Notes: a model not told the origin generated them from the sequence alone. A stretch of DNA of 64,000 bases from Cloeon dipterum (GCF_949628265.1 NC_088786.1:33005681-33069680); one strand, 5' to 3'. Shown: positions 1 to 13,717, counted from the stretch's first letter. Numbers and translations are program-made.

Positions 1-1042
1 ACTACATAATTATTGTCATAGGACACACAAGAAATAATCGTCCATTTACATTTTTTATAACTCTTATGTTTTCATTTTTCTTAGCTAAAAAGATGTCTTA
101 ATTACAATGCGGACTATGGTATTTTATCAAACTGCAAAACAATTTGAACTGTTTAATATATGCTGCCTCTAAAATTTGAATAAGATAGTTAAACTACTTT
201 ATAATTTATTGCCACGTCAATTTAATTTTTTTTTATCTAGATCGTCTTACACTTATGGCGTGCTTTTACTAATCCAGATAAACTAATTTCTACCGCATAT
301 CATTAAGAAAAAAAAGAAATTCTTAATCCTTGCAGAAAAACTCGCTATTTTTTTTTAAGAAACGTGTTAAATAGTTGAAAACAAGATTTTCCTGTAAGCA
401 GATATTCATGCCTCCTATGTTGGATAAAATTTGCTTTTAGTATGAAATTTTTAAGAAGCTTGAAATATTATGGTATCGACCTAGGCATAAATATTCGATA
501 AATTCCCTTGCAGGTAAGACTGCAACTCAAACTTCACTTTCAAAGGTTTTTTTATCTATCGATGAAAATTACGCAATATCCATGGGAAAGTAGTGTTGCT
601 TTATCAGAAACGATCTTCTTAGGCAACTCTTAACAGTGTTTATGCGTGTTTTTTATTTATATCAAAATTCTTCAGAACTGAGACACAAGAATTTCTAAAA
701 CTGATTATTTGAGTGGCGTAATGAAAGGAAAGTATTTTCCTTAAAATAAAAACCGTCCAAATTCCTAAGGCCTATCCAAATCTCAATACGTTCCAAGCAT
801 GCTTACATTTTCTTACCACCGAGTGTTTCCCATTGATACCGTTTTCTTGCACAATAATTTAATTTTTTCCACAGGCAAAACTCTAAAATTAGCGGTCATG
901 TAGTGAAATAATTGTGTTGCTTTCAAGGAAAATCTTAGGATTCGACTTTTAGTTTTCTAAAACGTTAGGATTTTTTGCAACCCTGGTTACAAACACGCAT
1001 TCCCTTGTTTTACAACGCCCTTATTTTTTCGGTTTCCCGCAG
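1..1042. other. AT-rich non-coding DNA, probably intron
   Basis: No convincing exon is seen. The stretch ends in a clear polypyrimidine tract and AG at 1041-1042, so at least its right side is the intron in front of the ankyrin/SOCS-like exon. Upstream exons of that gene are presumably beyond the left edge of the window. Confidence 0.6.
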
Positions 1043-4000
1043 GCATCCAGCTGGCCGGCATGGAATGTCGCTGGCAGAACTGGCGTTGCAGACAAGTCGG
1101 AAAAAGATTTTCAAAATCCTCGTGGAGCACGGAGCGCGCGTGACCAAGCCGTACAGCTACCTGACGCTGGCCGTCAACCGGCGGGACATGGACACGTTCA
1201 AGTGTCTGATCAAGCACGACGCCTACCTCAACCGGCACCGGCGCTTCGAGGGGGACGACGGCCTCGATCCAAACAGCGTGCTGCTCAGCGTGCTGGAGGC
1301 GCACATCAAGTCGTCCAACTGCTTCACCAGGCAGAACGTCACCACCTTCCTGAACGTGCTCAAGCAGTTCGGCTTCAACTTCTGGTCGCCGCAGGTCGAC
1401 GGCATGCTGGACAACCTGCGCAACAAGGGCCTGCCGGACATCGTCGACGAGATCTCCAACCTCAGGAGCAAGATGCAGACTTTAAAGGAGATCGCCAGGG
1501 TGGCCATCCAGAGGAACGTGGGCGTGGAGCTGCCCAGGCAGATGAAACATATGAACCTGCCGCAGGAGCTGCGCAGGTACCTCGCCTACAAGGACGTTGA
1601 CCGCATCGCTGTGCTGCAGGACAATCTGCCCAAGAACACTATCATGATCTCTGGCGACCAGAGACAGCTTTTTATCTTTAATTTCCCCAACAGACAGTGA
1701 GTCTCTGCGTCTTGGTCATTTATGAAGGCAGTCAGGCAACCGCAAGGTTGAATTCAAACAAAATTTTCATAAAAATTCTTGATATATTTTGGCAAGCATA
1801 ATTGGAACAATCCAGTAATTAAATGCTCCCAGAATCGCGCTACGCGTGCATTTGCCACTGTCCTGAAGAGCGAAATTGAATCTATTTGTGATTCTTAAGC
1901 TATTCCAACTTTACTGCTTTTATTGTTGGACTGAATTGAGTTTTGAGTAAGTTGTTCCTAATCGGAGGGAGTAAAAATCACAAAGATACATCTACTAACT
2001 TATCAGTTACTTACGCTAGAAGTGGTTTTTCACCATTTGTAACAAAAGCATTGCATACAAAAATTCATATCATGCATGTAACATTATTTACACTGTAATA
2101 TACGTTTTTATTTCAACTGTAAATATGCATATTCGCTTTTTTAACTGGTCAAGTGATTTGAAATGCATTTTGCCTGTGTGATGCATCTCCATTTGCACGA
2201 GAGCAATAATACTGTGAGATGAAATCGTGTTCCTTTGAATTGTTCTCACTCAGTGGAGCGCCGAAAAAATGTTTGGGAGAGGCGGACTTGTTACAAATAC
2301 GTCGTAATATTTATTTCTGTTTGAAGCAAATAATAATGCCACTCATGCAATAATAAATAACGCAGTTACGTACGTGTAATCAAAAGTGGGATTTTCACTC
2401 TATAATCCATTTTCTAAGTATTTGGACTGGTTTTTTACAGTCTGCTGTTAGCGATTCTCCGTGATGTTGTCCAGTAAGTTGCATCTGAAAGAAAAGAATA
2501 GGACTTTAAATTTATTACAAACTTACCATTAGTGGCCGCCGAGCACATTTGAAAGTGGTCCAGCTTTTAATATGGAGAATGCGAAAGCCTTTTATAGAAG
2601 GCGATGCACGTGGCCTGGCTTAGGATGGTCACGTTCACGTACTGCAACATTTGGCCGTGCTTCACTGGAAATCGACCGTGGGGAAATTCGAGCTCTTTCA
2701 TTTATTCCATCAATCTGATCGCAAAATTCATTTTTTGCGGTTTAATATTTCCCATCATGCGACGACGCCCTTGAGGTTCGCCAGATGCCAGGTCGATTAG
2801 GAATTATTCTCGGCTTCCTTAGTCTGCAGTTGGTAATTATATGGGATTTTGGACCAAATTAAATTTCGTCTCTTTGCCGTTCAAGTTAAGTGTCGGGAAT
2901 GTTGTGCTGCATCGGAACAGGGGATGCAGACTGATGATCTTGGATGGCTTTCACCGAGGCGCCAGGCTGCATCCTGTCAATGCCTCCGACAAACTCATTC
3001 CCATCTTCCTTCCGGTCTCAAGTCTAGCAGCCTGTTATAAATGCTTTTCAGAAATGGTTTTACTCTAAACTGTGCAAAGCACAAGAATTTTTGACGAATC
3101 GGCCCATTTCTGCAATATTGCGAACTTTAAAATTAAATATTTTGCAAGCATGTGAAAACGGCATGGTTTTAATCATGCCGTTTAATCATGCATGGTTTAA
3201 ATCATTTGACTTTCATTCCTTAGAAATAAAATAAATTGAAAATTCACAAAGCAAAAAAAAACAAGATCTTTAAATAAATATTGCTAACAAATTTCTCTCG
3301 CGAAATAAAAATATTTATTGTGTTTAGACTTTCATGATGCTCGCGTAATTTGTTTTAACTCTCATACTAAATGTATAGTGAAAAAATATTAATAGAAATA
3401 ATGGGTCGTGAAAATACCTTCTAAGAAAAAAATTGTCAAAAGGGAAATTTTCGCCACTAACTTGCTCCATCATCATAGCAGCAAGTCCAGGAATTCCTGA
3501 AGTGCTGGCGTGAGTTCATCTCGCTTGGTGGCCAGTGTATGCTCCGATCTCTAAAAGTGCATGAGAGTGAGCAATTGAAATGTATCTCGGAAGATTGTAA
3601 AAGCACATTATTCACTGCATGTTGGCGCGCTGGTTCCGCCTTAGAAAGGGAAATTGCTCCTCGCCGCGGCATTAACGAGCTGCTTCCGTAATTAGTGTAT
3701 ATTTTTTTAATTTGGATGGCGCAGCGGATGGCTTTTTTACGCTCTCTGACGCACACTAATCTTTCGCGCGTCTCTGCACTTTCACACCACTTGGGATCTG
3801 AATTGATTCTTTTTTCATCAAGTTATAAATAATATGACAGCTCAAGTGAATGTGTAGCTTATTCTCAAATGAAAGTAAATCCAGTCTGTAGTTATATGAG
3901 ATCAATCAAGTAATTAATTTCCAATATAGCAAGACACGCACTAGATTTTTCTTGACATGATCTTGATGATTGATGAACCGAAAAATTCGATTTGCGATGT

Positions 4001-5734
4001 TCAATTATGATAAATTTAATGCAGATGAGGAGAATCAGTATCTTAATATAATTAAAATGTGACAGAATTACCCTTCACTCAAGTTTATTTCCTGAAACAA
4101 CAGCACCAGGTATACCGATAATAATTACGTGCAAAACGCCACTCACTGCTTCTACCACAAAAGTAGAAACCGCACGCTTTTTTTAAATTATCATGCAGTT
4201 CATAGAAAATAAAAGTTTGTTCTTCAGTGCAATAAAATAATTAACATAACTCCGCGTTTGTGGAAAAATTCAGCATAATATGAAAATTGTATCTCGATTG
4301 GGATTATTAGCACATCTAAAATCTTTAATTGGCACGCCAGTGTTTGCCTCTCCTTGCATTCTACAGTTACGCATTTCATTAACACGACAATTTTAATCGC
4401 ATCTATAGCAGTCCTAAATAGGTTGTTCGAGTTTTACAAAGCTCTACGCACATTGCAATAAAACGCAGCTTCTATCTGATATATCTAGGACACGCCTCGC
4501 ACTTCCTTTTGCCAAAGAGTGCACTCTGGTGTGCGCTCGCAATAAAAGACAATCAACACAATAAACAACAAAGGCAGCCGAGGTGCAATACAAAAGAGGA
4601 AAGAAATGTGTCGCTGCGTGTATACCGCGCTCCCAGCTTTTAATGACTGACTGATTTCCTTCCAGCGCCGGCGCGTGAATCAGCCAAATCTTTTCAATTG
4701 ATACGTACGAGCCCCGAGCACAATGAAACGCAATGACATCCTACCGGACCTTTCGCGGGTCAATCGAGGTTACAATTAAAGGCTCGAGAAATCACGGGAT
4801 GATTGTGCGATCCTGGCAGACGAGGAAAATCATATACTGTAAATCCGCAAGTACGCTGCATCAAAACTAATGGGAAAGCATTTTTTGTGAAGTCCTTCAA
4901 AAAAAAGGTTGAAAACTAGATTGTATATTTATTTGTCATTCAAACACGTTCGCAAAACTCTCTCTTCGTTTCCCAATTCTTCAAGTCATTTAAAATAATA
5001 AATCAGACGTCACCTCTGATTCTTACATTGTTAATTACCTTAAAAGAGACGTTAAATCTATAGACAATAAGGTTTCTAAAAATAGTAGAATGTGGACAGT
5101 TTTTTCATTTATTTATTGAGCTAACTCACAAATTGAAAGGTGTTTTGGGAAAAATCTTCATATTTATTGTTTATTTTTAATTACAAAAAACAGCACTCGA
5201 AGTACACAAATAAGTTATATATTATTCAGTTTTGTCGACTTAGCTTTTTGACCACAATTCTTCAATTTAATTCCTGTCTTAGTATGATCATAATTTCTAT
5301 TTTAAACCTTACAGACTTTGATATATTCACTGATTTTAATGGTTTTGAACGCACATAATTCTTTGCAACGTCAAATGAAACTATGTTTCCTTACAAGACA
5401 AAAAAATAGATTTGGATTTTATCGCTTAAATTGCACGGCCCAATTTATGATAGTAAAAAATTGAGACATGCCAAGGAAAGCTGCCTTTAATTTCAACTGA
5501 AAAATCGCTAAATGATACACTTAACCGTTTTTTATTTTTGTTTCTTAAAGACCAGTCAATTTTCATTTTTTAATGTAATCATTTTCTCTGTTAGAAAAAA
5601 GCGTGGAATGAAATCAACCATTTGTGTGCATTTTAATTAAGATATAATTAAATTTGCATTTCTTTCGCAGGAAAGCACTGCTGCACTTTCAAAAGGAACT
5701 TTGCCCTTACTTAACTTCGTGTGAGAAATTTTAG
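1043..5734 (+). CDS. Ankyrin-repeat, SOCS-box-like protein, 3' part
   Basis: Partial gene, with its 5' exons not in the window. The main exon is 1043-1696. It encodes two ankyrin-type repeats (GMSLAELALQ...ILVEHGA and YLTLAVNRRDMDTFKCLIKHDA). It ends in a stretch resembling a SOCS box (LKEIARVAIQRNVG followed by LPQELRRYLAYKD), the arrangement of ASB proteins, which act as substrate adaptors of Cullin-5 ubiquitin ligases. Reading straight on meets TGA at 1698-1700. A good donor (CA|GTGAGT) lies just before it, and 2441-2473 plus 5671-5734 splice on in frame (RHLLLAILRDVV, then QKALLHFQKELCPYLTSCEKF, stop 5732-5734). The spliced version is therefore preferred. The ankyrin call is fairly sure, the SOCS call is moderate, and the two small 3' exons are inferred from splice sites and frame only. 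Confidence 0.62.
1697..5670 (+). other. Introns of the ankyrin/SOCS-like gene
   Basis: Apart from the 33-nt exon 2441-2473 this AT-rich stretch shows no supported exon. The open frames inside it are short, lack splice-consistent partners and have no recognisable protein similarity. Confidence 0.45.
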
Positions 5735-6110
5735 TTTAAAATTCACCAGAAATAAGTTTTGCGAGTTGACTTGAAATGTAGGTTCGGCTCGACTGCAATT
5801 ACACGCAGTGCAGCAATTAATTGGCAGAACGTTTAAAACTAGCTCGCGCCTGTTGATGAGACGCGCTTGAGCTTTGTGTGTGTTTTTTCTGCTCATGTGC
5901 CCTGAGTGAGTGAGACGGGGAAGGCTCGCAATGTGCCTGCTTTCTCCGCGGCGGCGGCGGCAGGAGAGGGGTCTTGGAGCAAGAAGCGAGAAGAGAGAAA
6001 GAAAGGCGAGATGCGGTGCACGAGGATCGAGGCCTGCACCAGTCGACACCTCACGTGCGCCCTGAAACAGTCGCCCTGACAGAGTGCCTTTCCGACCCGT
6101 CGTCTCCACC
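5735..6110 (+). promoter_or_regulatory. Likely promoter/5' leader of the heptad-repeat gene
   Basis: GC content rises sharply here compared with the flanks (a run of CGG triplets near 5950) and the stretch ends at the start codon at 6111 in a good context (CCACCATGC). No TATA box was recognised. Promoter function is inferred only from position and base composition. Confidence 0.4.
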
Positions 6111-9100
6111 ATGCACCAGGTAATATTGTTTTTCTACTTCGTTTTCATTGGCCCACGCCATGCACTGACGTGGGCCGCCGACGAAGCACCCCGTGAAATA
6201 TAATCGACGTGACGCATATTTCTCGAAATGCAGGCAGTTTTGTGATAACTGCAGTCTAATTGGCCTCTTTCGTTTCGTGGAAAGATAACAAACTAAAGGG
6301 GAGAAAATTAGAAGCGCTTTGAAGAAATGCGTCGAGGAAAAATAAAAAAGGGAAATTTCGTCTGGCCGGTAGCAAACGACGTGACTAAACAATACAAAAG
6401 ATGAATAGATTGCCCGGTATATGAAAGCGCGCCCGTTTTGATTTGATGCTCACGCAGGAAAGTACGTGACGCGATTGAATCGGGAAAAAGGTAAACATCC
6501 AAAACGAAAGGACGACAGCAGCCAAGAGGCGCGCGCGCTGCCGTGCGAGGTGAAAAAAGTGTGTCGGCCTTTGGCACACACACGCCCGCCGCGCAAACCA
6601 CTTTTTCAAACATATAACTCTCGAACTTGCATTAATCATCCCGCAGGAATGCAGAACTTTCCTGGAGTATGATCACGATCTCAATTGCTTAAATTTTTTT
6701 ATTCAGAATTAAAAGAAATCAAGTCCTATTGAATTCATTTACATCCTACAGCAGCCACTTTCGTTATTTGCATGAGACAATTAATCATTTTAATCTCATT
6801 ATTGTTTAAAAACCCTTTTCTCAGCAAGAGAAAAGAAGTAATTATGCAAATTCATATAAGCGTTTCCGGTGTATGCGTCTGTGAATTTGGCTCCAACAAC
6901 AACATAATTAATCAGGTTAGGCTGACGAATTTGCGCGGTGGTGTGACAAAATTAGTGTAATTACGTCTGTGAGGTTCCCAGCAATGGCGAGAAAGTTTTC
7001 GGCGCAGGATCGCCTAATCGCCGCGTCATGCGACACTTATATGGTCAAATTAGAATAAATGGCGAGAAAAACGCGTCGGACACGAGAATGTGTGTCACTA
7101 GCCCAAGAGTCGGACGAAAGAAAACCAGCTAGATCGCCTGCTTTTCCAGCAGCGTCTGTATTTAGCGATTCGGAGCAGCAAACCTATGAAATGAATTCTG
7201 ATCTAGCCGGTTTTCTCGCTGCGAAATGGGAAAACGCGGCTGCACGCCGCGGAGAGGAAGAAGCGATAAATACAAATCGAGTTCAAGAGCGCGCGCGGAT
7301 GATACGCGTTATGGCAGCTTCTATATACCTATAAACGATTACGAGCCGGCCCGGCCTGCAAGATGCCAAGAAAGTTCGTGGCCACTTTCTCCGCTGGACA
7401 ATGTCAAGGGCGCCACCAAATGAACCTTGCTCTTGCAGAATCCAGGTGAAAACAAGGTGCAGGCAGGCCGTTTTTTCGTCTAATGGGAAATCGAGATAAG
7501 CCGGCAGTCGTCGGTAAAGGGAACAAAAGTCGCACAGAGGATGCGAATATTAACACTTGAACTCTAGCATACTCTGTGTATACGACTCAAGTACTAGCTT
7601 GAGGCAATTTGAAAGCGTCGTAAGAATTTTAGCGAGAGCAATTAATATTTATTATTTTCAACTGGTATGATAGTTCAGTAATTTTTTTCCATTGCGGTTG
7701 GCAAAATTTATATTTTTGTCCCGAGAGGCTAATAAAATAAAATAAATGCTTGCTCTCACACGAAAATTGAAAAAATAATGAAAAACACATTAAAAATAAA
7801 GCGATTTTACTGACGTCAATACTTCTATCAATAAATTTAATCTCTTTGTTTCAATCGGATGTAATTGAAACAAATTTTCCTATTACAATTAAAACGAAAT
7901 TGCTTCTCAGAATTAAAAGCAGCGCAGGCATTCATGATAGTTGTTCTTTCCTTCCAACCTTCTGTTAGGTGAGGTTCGCTCGCACGTTATCATACAAAAT
8001 AACGAACAAAACAAGAACAGGGTGGCCAATCAAGTGAAACCAACTCAGGGCCAATCCAGCGTGACCACAATCGTACTTCACAGGAAAATTAAATGCCCGA
8101 GTAAAGGTTCTGAAACTTTAACGTGTGTTTTTCACATAGCACTTTTTGCTTGTTTGAAATTAATATAAAAATATTTTAACCGTTATTTTTTATGAAAACA
8201 CTAGATAGAAGTGAATTGACCATAACAAAAAAATATTTTTTATTTAAATTCGTATGGTCTTGATTTTCAGGTGTTTAGTTTCTTTCCTCGAGCGTATTGT
8301 AATTATTAGTCTGGTTCCCCCGACGAGAACCTTATCATACAGGGGTTTTAAACCCTAGAGCGACCTGCCACCTATTTTGAAAGACTATGAATGGCATCAA
8401 AATTCCTCTCCCTGTGCGAGCAGTTCTTGTGGTGCAATTTTTAAAGTATATAGGTGTGATGTAATTAATTTAAATGTACTTAAAAATATACGGCACATAA
8501 TACATGGAAAACGTCGACTCAATATTTTGTTTCGTGTGTTTATGCCGTCTCTGCTTGTCATTATTTGCCTTTGTTCAGGTTTCTTTTCAATTTCTTTTTG
8601 GCAGTAATATACATATTAATCACGAACAATGAACAAACATCTTATCCGTTTTCCGCTTTAGCCTAAACTTATTTTTAGTTCAATTTTATTTGAGGAAACA
8701 TCTTTTTGCATTAGTATATAATTCTAAATTAGAGTTTGCATTGGTGAAAATGTTTCGGCCATGCAGGTGTAATGTGATACGGTGAAAAGCACTTTTACTC
8801 AAAGCTTGTTTTCGTTGCGTCGTTGCACTCTCGTCATGCAGCCGGCGCGGACGCCTCAGACCTGTCCGGGGCAAAAATTTCAAACCTTGCATTCATCTCT
8901 ATTTTGCCTTTCACTTCGGATATAAGTCTTAGCAGCGAGAACGTCTTTCTCTCTCGCATGGTCAGAGCTGGCGTTATTATAACGCATTGTGTACTGACTA
9001 CTGAGAAAGTACGCGGGCACTTACTCACCTTTCAAGCACTGAAAGTGAAATGAACTGAGGAAAAAAATCAGAGAACGGGATGATTAATTTAATTATGCAT

Positions 9101-12100
9101 CACTCGGTGTATTACAAATTAAATTATGTCTGATTACGATCATTTTGAAATTTTCTCGCCGGAAAGAAAGTGGTATTACGCATGTGTACATAGAAACGTC
9201 AATAAACAAACTTGCAAATATGCAACTGAGTGTATTCAATTCCGTTTTGAATTATGTTCCGTCGCCGAGGATAAGAAAGTCAGATCGCTTCAAAATATTC
9301 GTGTTTCCTGTGAAACAAATTTCATCAGCCAGTGCGCCTTTCTCCGTTCATCCGTACAGGTACAAATTTTGCCCGTGGCTGCGTAGTAATCATGCTCCGC
9401 TATGTCTCACAAACTTAGGTGTTTTGAAGGCTATTTTCGGTCCACCATCTAGATGCAAGTGAATGTGTGCCACCGGATTTCTAACCAGTTTCGCTGCGGT
9501 TATATTTCAAAGTAGACTTTAGAAACATAAAAAATAATGGGGATTGATTACTAACATTAAATTTTCATCAAAATGAGATAATTTAAAAAAAACTCAGGTT
9601 TTATTTATATTTTTGGATAAACAGAGTTATGCTCCTATTAAACATTTTGGAGCAAGAAGATCATACTTATTTATACTTCATTATAGGCTAGCCTGCTTCT
9701 AAAAATGAGAAAATTATCAATTTCTCGCCATTACTTATAACTGTTAATTTGATAAAAAGTAAAAATTCCATCATCAGATAAATATGTTGTATGCAACGAC
9801 TTAAATGGCTTATCACTCTCGAGAAACTATTTTTCCTATCGCCAAGCTATATGAAGGACAAAGAGTTTCCGTTCTCACGCGACCCCTTGATATGCTTAAA
9901 ATCGCACTAAAGCTGTGCTCGCAATTTTTCGCAACTGCAATTATTTTGTCTGCTTGCGGGAAAGTCGAGCAGATAAAATTTATTTTTTGTCCGACGAGAC
10001 GAAAAAGCAGATTCCTCTATAATATGCTTTCTACCTAACTTGCAGCCAATCAAAGGAGCTTTCGCCTTTATAGTCCTCTTGTTTCTGCGATGCATTCACG
10101 CTTCAATTCGTCTTTCAGTCCGTGCATGCATAATTTCGCCATTGGATTTTGATCTCGAGAATAAGCTACTTTTTTATTTGGCGTTGATTTTTGAGAAAGT
10201 GAACGCAGCCGTTATTATCAGAGTCATCACAACAATTTTTCATCTCCTGTGGCGGCTGCAGACATTAGGAGCAGTGTGCGTGTTCCGGATCTCAAGAGTT
10301 TGCCTGCTTCCTTTACTCAACCGCTTTTATTTGCACTTTCTTCCTCGGCTCGCTCGCTTGCAATTAACAATGGAAGAGCGGCGAATCAGCGAGACTGCCG
10401 GAGCGTGATCGATAAATTACTTTCGCCCGCGCGAAACGAGTTTTGAACAGACGAACGGGCCTGGGTCTTTAAGGTGTTTGTTCCGCCCGCCACGACGTAA
10501 TCCACTTATGTACGTTCACTCAATTATTTTTACAGCAGTCACTTTTGCTCCTACTGACGAGGCACGTGCGTAATGTTAAATAATCGTAAACATGAGAGCT
10601 GTGTCTCAAAATAGGTTATTAGCTGTTTATTCTCACAATTTGTCAAAGTACATTCATGTTATCACAGGTCAGTTTACAAATAGGAAAAAAAAGCATGTGA
10701 GAAAGGGCGACACTTCTGGAAAACAAGTTTCTAAGACTTTGTCCAGGAGGACATAGCCGAAGTGAGCCCAGACTAGTTAGGTTCTTAAAAAATGAAGTGA
10801 ATGTGTTTAATTAATAAACGAAATAATGCGTTGAAATAACAATTTCATGAAATACTACAATGCCTATAATTAAAGGAAATTTCAAACACATGTATTAACA
10901 CATTATATTATTTCTGTTTCAGTTGTTTAGGGCAATTGGCACGGTTTCCTGTCTTCTCCCCTGGATCTTGCTGCTCAGCGGAGCAAGAACAGCGGCTGCA
11001 GATAATGTGGAGCCAAGCAAAAGGTACAACATCTTGCCGAGACGTGCCGCAGTGCCGCGTGGTCGTCTTTACCTCAATGACGCGATGATCAACATTTTGT
11101 AAGAGAAGCGTGCACGATATCACACAATTAAGTCGAAATTTATCGACCGTCACGATTGCGCACGCCACTAGATTTGATTGATGATAATAATTGTTACCGC
11201 ACTTAAGTCGAAAGTTTGCCACAAACTCCTACCTGCTATTCAATCTGTGCACTTTTTATTTATTGTAAATTTTGGCACGGAAGACTGCACTCCATCTTCT
11301 CCGCAACATTGCTTGGTTTTCAGTCTCATTAATTTAAGAACTAGATTATTTTTAATATCAACTGAAGTGTAAGAAAGCTAAGATGTTACTGTAATGAAAT
11401 ATCTCCCGAAAAAATAGATGAATATTAGTATTTCATATTAATGTAGGCAGATTCCATTTAGAATATCACAATATTTGATAGCTTTTTGTGTTTAAAATTA
11501 GTTCCCGCAATATAATTTTATCAAGATGATACGAGACTAAATATTTGCATTTCTTTCTGCAGCTCACAGCAGCCCTCTCTGCAAAATGTGCCTCAGTCCC
11601 GCGCAGACATGGCGCCAAACGCTGCTCCGTTCCACGCGGCGCCAAACAAAAATCCCCTCTTCCTGCGCAGCCTGATCAACTCAGCTTCCAACAAACTGGT
11701 GCACGGCGCCTTCGCAGGCAAACGCTTTGACGCGCCGCCCGGCTCTCCCTTCCTGCCCCCTGGTGGCCCTCTCGGGTCCCCCGGCGGCCCTCTCGGTTTC
11801 CCTGGCAGCCCTCTCGGATCTCCTGGTGGCCTTTTCAGGTCCCCTGGTGGTCCTTTCGGGTCCCCTGGTAGTCCTTTCGGGTCTCCTGGTAGTCCTTTCG
11901 GGTCCTCTGGTGGTCCTTTCGGGTCCCCTGGTGGTCTTGGAGTCCCTGGCCAGGGGCTGCCGCCCCAAGCCTTCGCCGGAGGCCCCCTGGCAGGCGCTGG
12001 CCTGCAATACTTCCCCCAGCAAAGACCCTTGGTGCCCCATCCGGCCCAGGTCGCCCAGCCCGCGGGCCAAAAGTTGACTCAGAAGGAGTTCCAGCAATAC

Positions 12101-13525
12101 ATGAAAGCGGCTGCTGCGAGCAAACACGTCGACACCGACAACTACCTGACAAAGGACCAGTTCCAGGAGTACCTCAAGTTGGCCACCAGCGACAAGAAGA
12201 ATAAGATTAAGGTGAGATTTTGTGACGCTTTTTCACTCTTCAACCTAAATGTCTTTTTTTCTGATTCAGGGGGCGCAGAGCACCCTGACTCCTGGAGAGT
12301 TTGAGAAGCTAGTTCTGGACGCCCAGCATGACTTGCTCAAGGGCAAGCCCAACAAAGGCAAGCTGAAGACCCTGACCCACGACGACTTCAGGAAGTTCTT
12401 CGAGAAGGAGAATGGCCGACCCGCCGGCAGCGCTGCGACTCCCGGCAAGAAGCACAAGAGGGGCCACTACTCTCCGTCGGCGGGCTCGTTCTCCTCCTCG
12501 GGTTCCGCGTCCTTCTCGGACGAGTACTCCTCGCCCCCGAAATATCTGCCTGCGCACCCTCCCAAGTTCGAGTCCGAGTCAGAAGTTTACCCTGAGGTCT
12601 TTCCCGCCCACCAAATCGAGACCGTAATGCGCCCCAAATCTCTTCATATCAACCAGAGTCATTTTAATTCCTATTTTAGGAGGACCAACTGACCAAAAGG
12701 TCGGTCTTGGACGCCCTCTGGAGAGCCTTCCAGGCCATCACCGGCGGAGCTTTGACCATCGGCGGCCACCTGGCGCGCGGAGGCGGCGCTCTGCTCGAGG
12801 CGAAAGGAAAGTTGATCGCCAGCGCTGGACCGGTCGTGTCCGACTTTGGACGGACCGTCGCTGCCAAGGCCGTTGCTCCCGGCTACTCATCCGTCCACGT
12901 GAGCTAAAATTCTCCTATTGACCTTATAGAGGTCCAGACCCTTGATCACCATTGATTGATTGAAGTTCAAAATGCTGAGCTCAATCAACCATATTAAAAA
13001 GAGAATATAAAGGGACGAAACGTAGTAAAGTACCGCTACTCCCCTTTCTTGGGACACAATTTCTTCTTTGAAAAATTGAAAAGCCCAATTTGAAAACCTA
13101 TATTATAGTAAGATATGACCCTGCGTTTTTGTTCATCCTAAAAATAATTCCTGAAGGTTATTTATTTTTCCACCTTCATTAAAAATAAAACATTCGCATG
13201 CAGTGCAACAGAAATACGAATTACACTTCATGGTCGTTATCTTTATCACTTGTATCTCGATTCATATAAAAAGATCATTAAAAAGCATGTACAAAAATGC
13301 ATTAATTAAAAAATTCGTGCTCTGCCGCAGTCTCACGTAACGCCTTATCATACCTACCGTGACTACGTGGAGGAAAGCCACGCTCCGCAATCATCCCTGC
13401 TGCAGACGGCCTACGACGTGGCCTCCTCGCTCAAAGTGGCCGCTCTCGGCACGACCAAGGCTGTGGCCGACCTCATCTCCGAGCTGTCCAGCGCCTCTGC
13501 CAAAGCGTACCTGCTCAAAGATTGA
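6111..13525 (+). CDS. Secreted protein with PGGPLGS heptapeptide repeats
   Basis: Coding exons are 6111-6119, 10923-11023, 11563-12211, 12270-12623, 12680-12898 and 13331-13525. All junctions are GT-AG and in frame, giving 508 aa. Exon 1 carries only MHQ. Exon 2 gives a hydrophobic core (LLPWILLLSG) and an Ala-rich cleavage region, so a signal peptide is likely. Exon 3 holds about eight copies of a seven-residue Gly/Pro/Ser repeat. It then gives charged helical stretches, including LTQKEFQQYMK and DTDNYLTKDQF, which faintly resemble degenerate EF-hand halves. Exon 4 ends in a Ser/Pro-rich, basic stretch. The last two exons encode Ala/Gly-rich amphipathic sequence. AATAAA lies at 13718-13723. 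The seven-residue period does not fit a collagen triple helix. Family and function are not recognised; an extracellular matrix or secreted structural role is only a guess. Confidence 0.75.
6120..10922 (+). other. Large first intron of the heptad-repeat gene
   Basis: A 4.8-kb intron between the three-codon exon 1 and the signal-peptide exon. It is mostly AT-rich with some GC-richer patches (about 6.4-6.6, 7.0-7.4 and 10.2-10.45 kb) that could be regulatory. No nested gene could be supported on either strand. Confidence 0.5.
11755..11946 (+). repeat. 21-bp tandem repeat coding for a heptapeptide
   Basis: About eight to nine imperfect copies of a 21-bp unit (consensus close to CCTGGTGGTCCTTTCGGGTCC) encode P-G-G/S-P-L/F-G-S. 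The units stay in frame within exon 3 of the secreted protein gene. Both strands are open through the repeat, a trivial consequence of the period being divisible by three. Confidence 0.85.
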
Positions 13526-13717
13526 CCACACCACACTTGTGCCACACGAAATCCACTTAATTAAAATTAATTTATTCTTCCCCTTATTCGCTAACAGAGT
13601 GCGAGATTGGTCCGACTTATTTAATTATTCTTCTACCGCCGCGTGACTTAAAAATCTTGTTGGTCTAGTCATTTTTATGTACTAATTTTTCGTTTCGTTG
13701 CAAGACTTTGGTGGTGA

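Noticed and set aside
975-1042. Start codon at 975 for the ankyrin exon
   Set aside because: The sequence before 1043 is intronic (polypyrimidine tract plus AG), so the ATG lies in the intron and the real start is upstream of the window.
11681-12152. Long minus-strand open frames opposite the heptad repeat
   Set aside because: A 21-bp repeat without stops is open in several frames on both strands. The + frame has splice sites and a signal peptide; the - frames do not.
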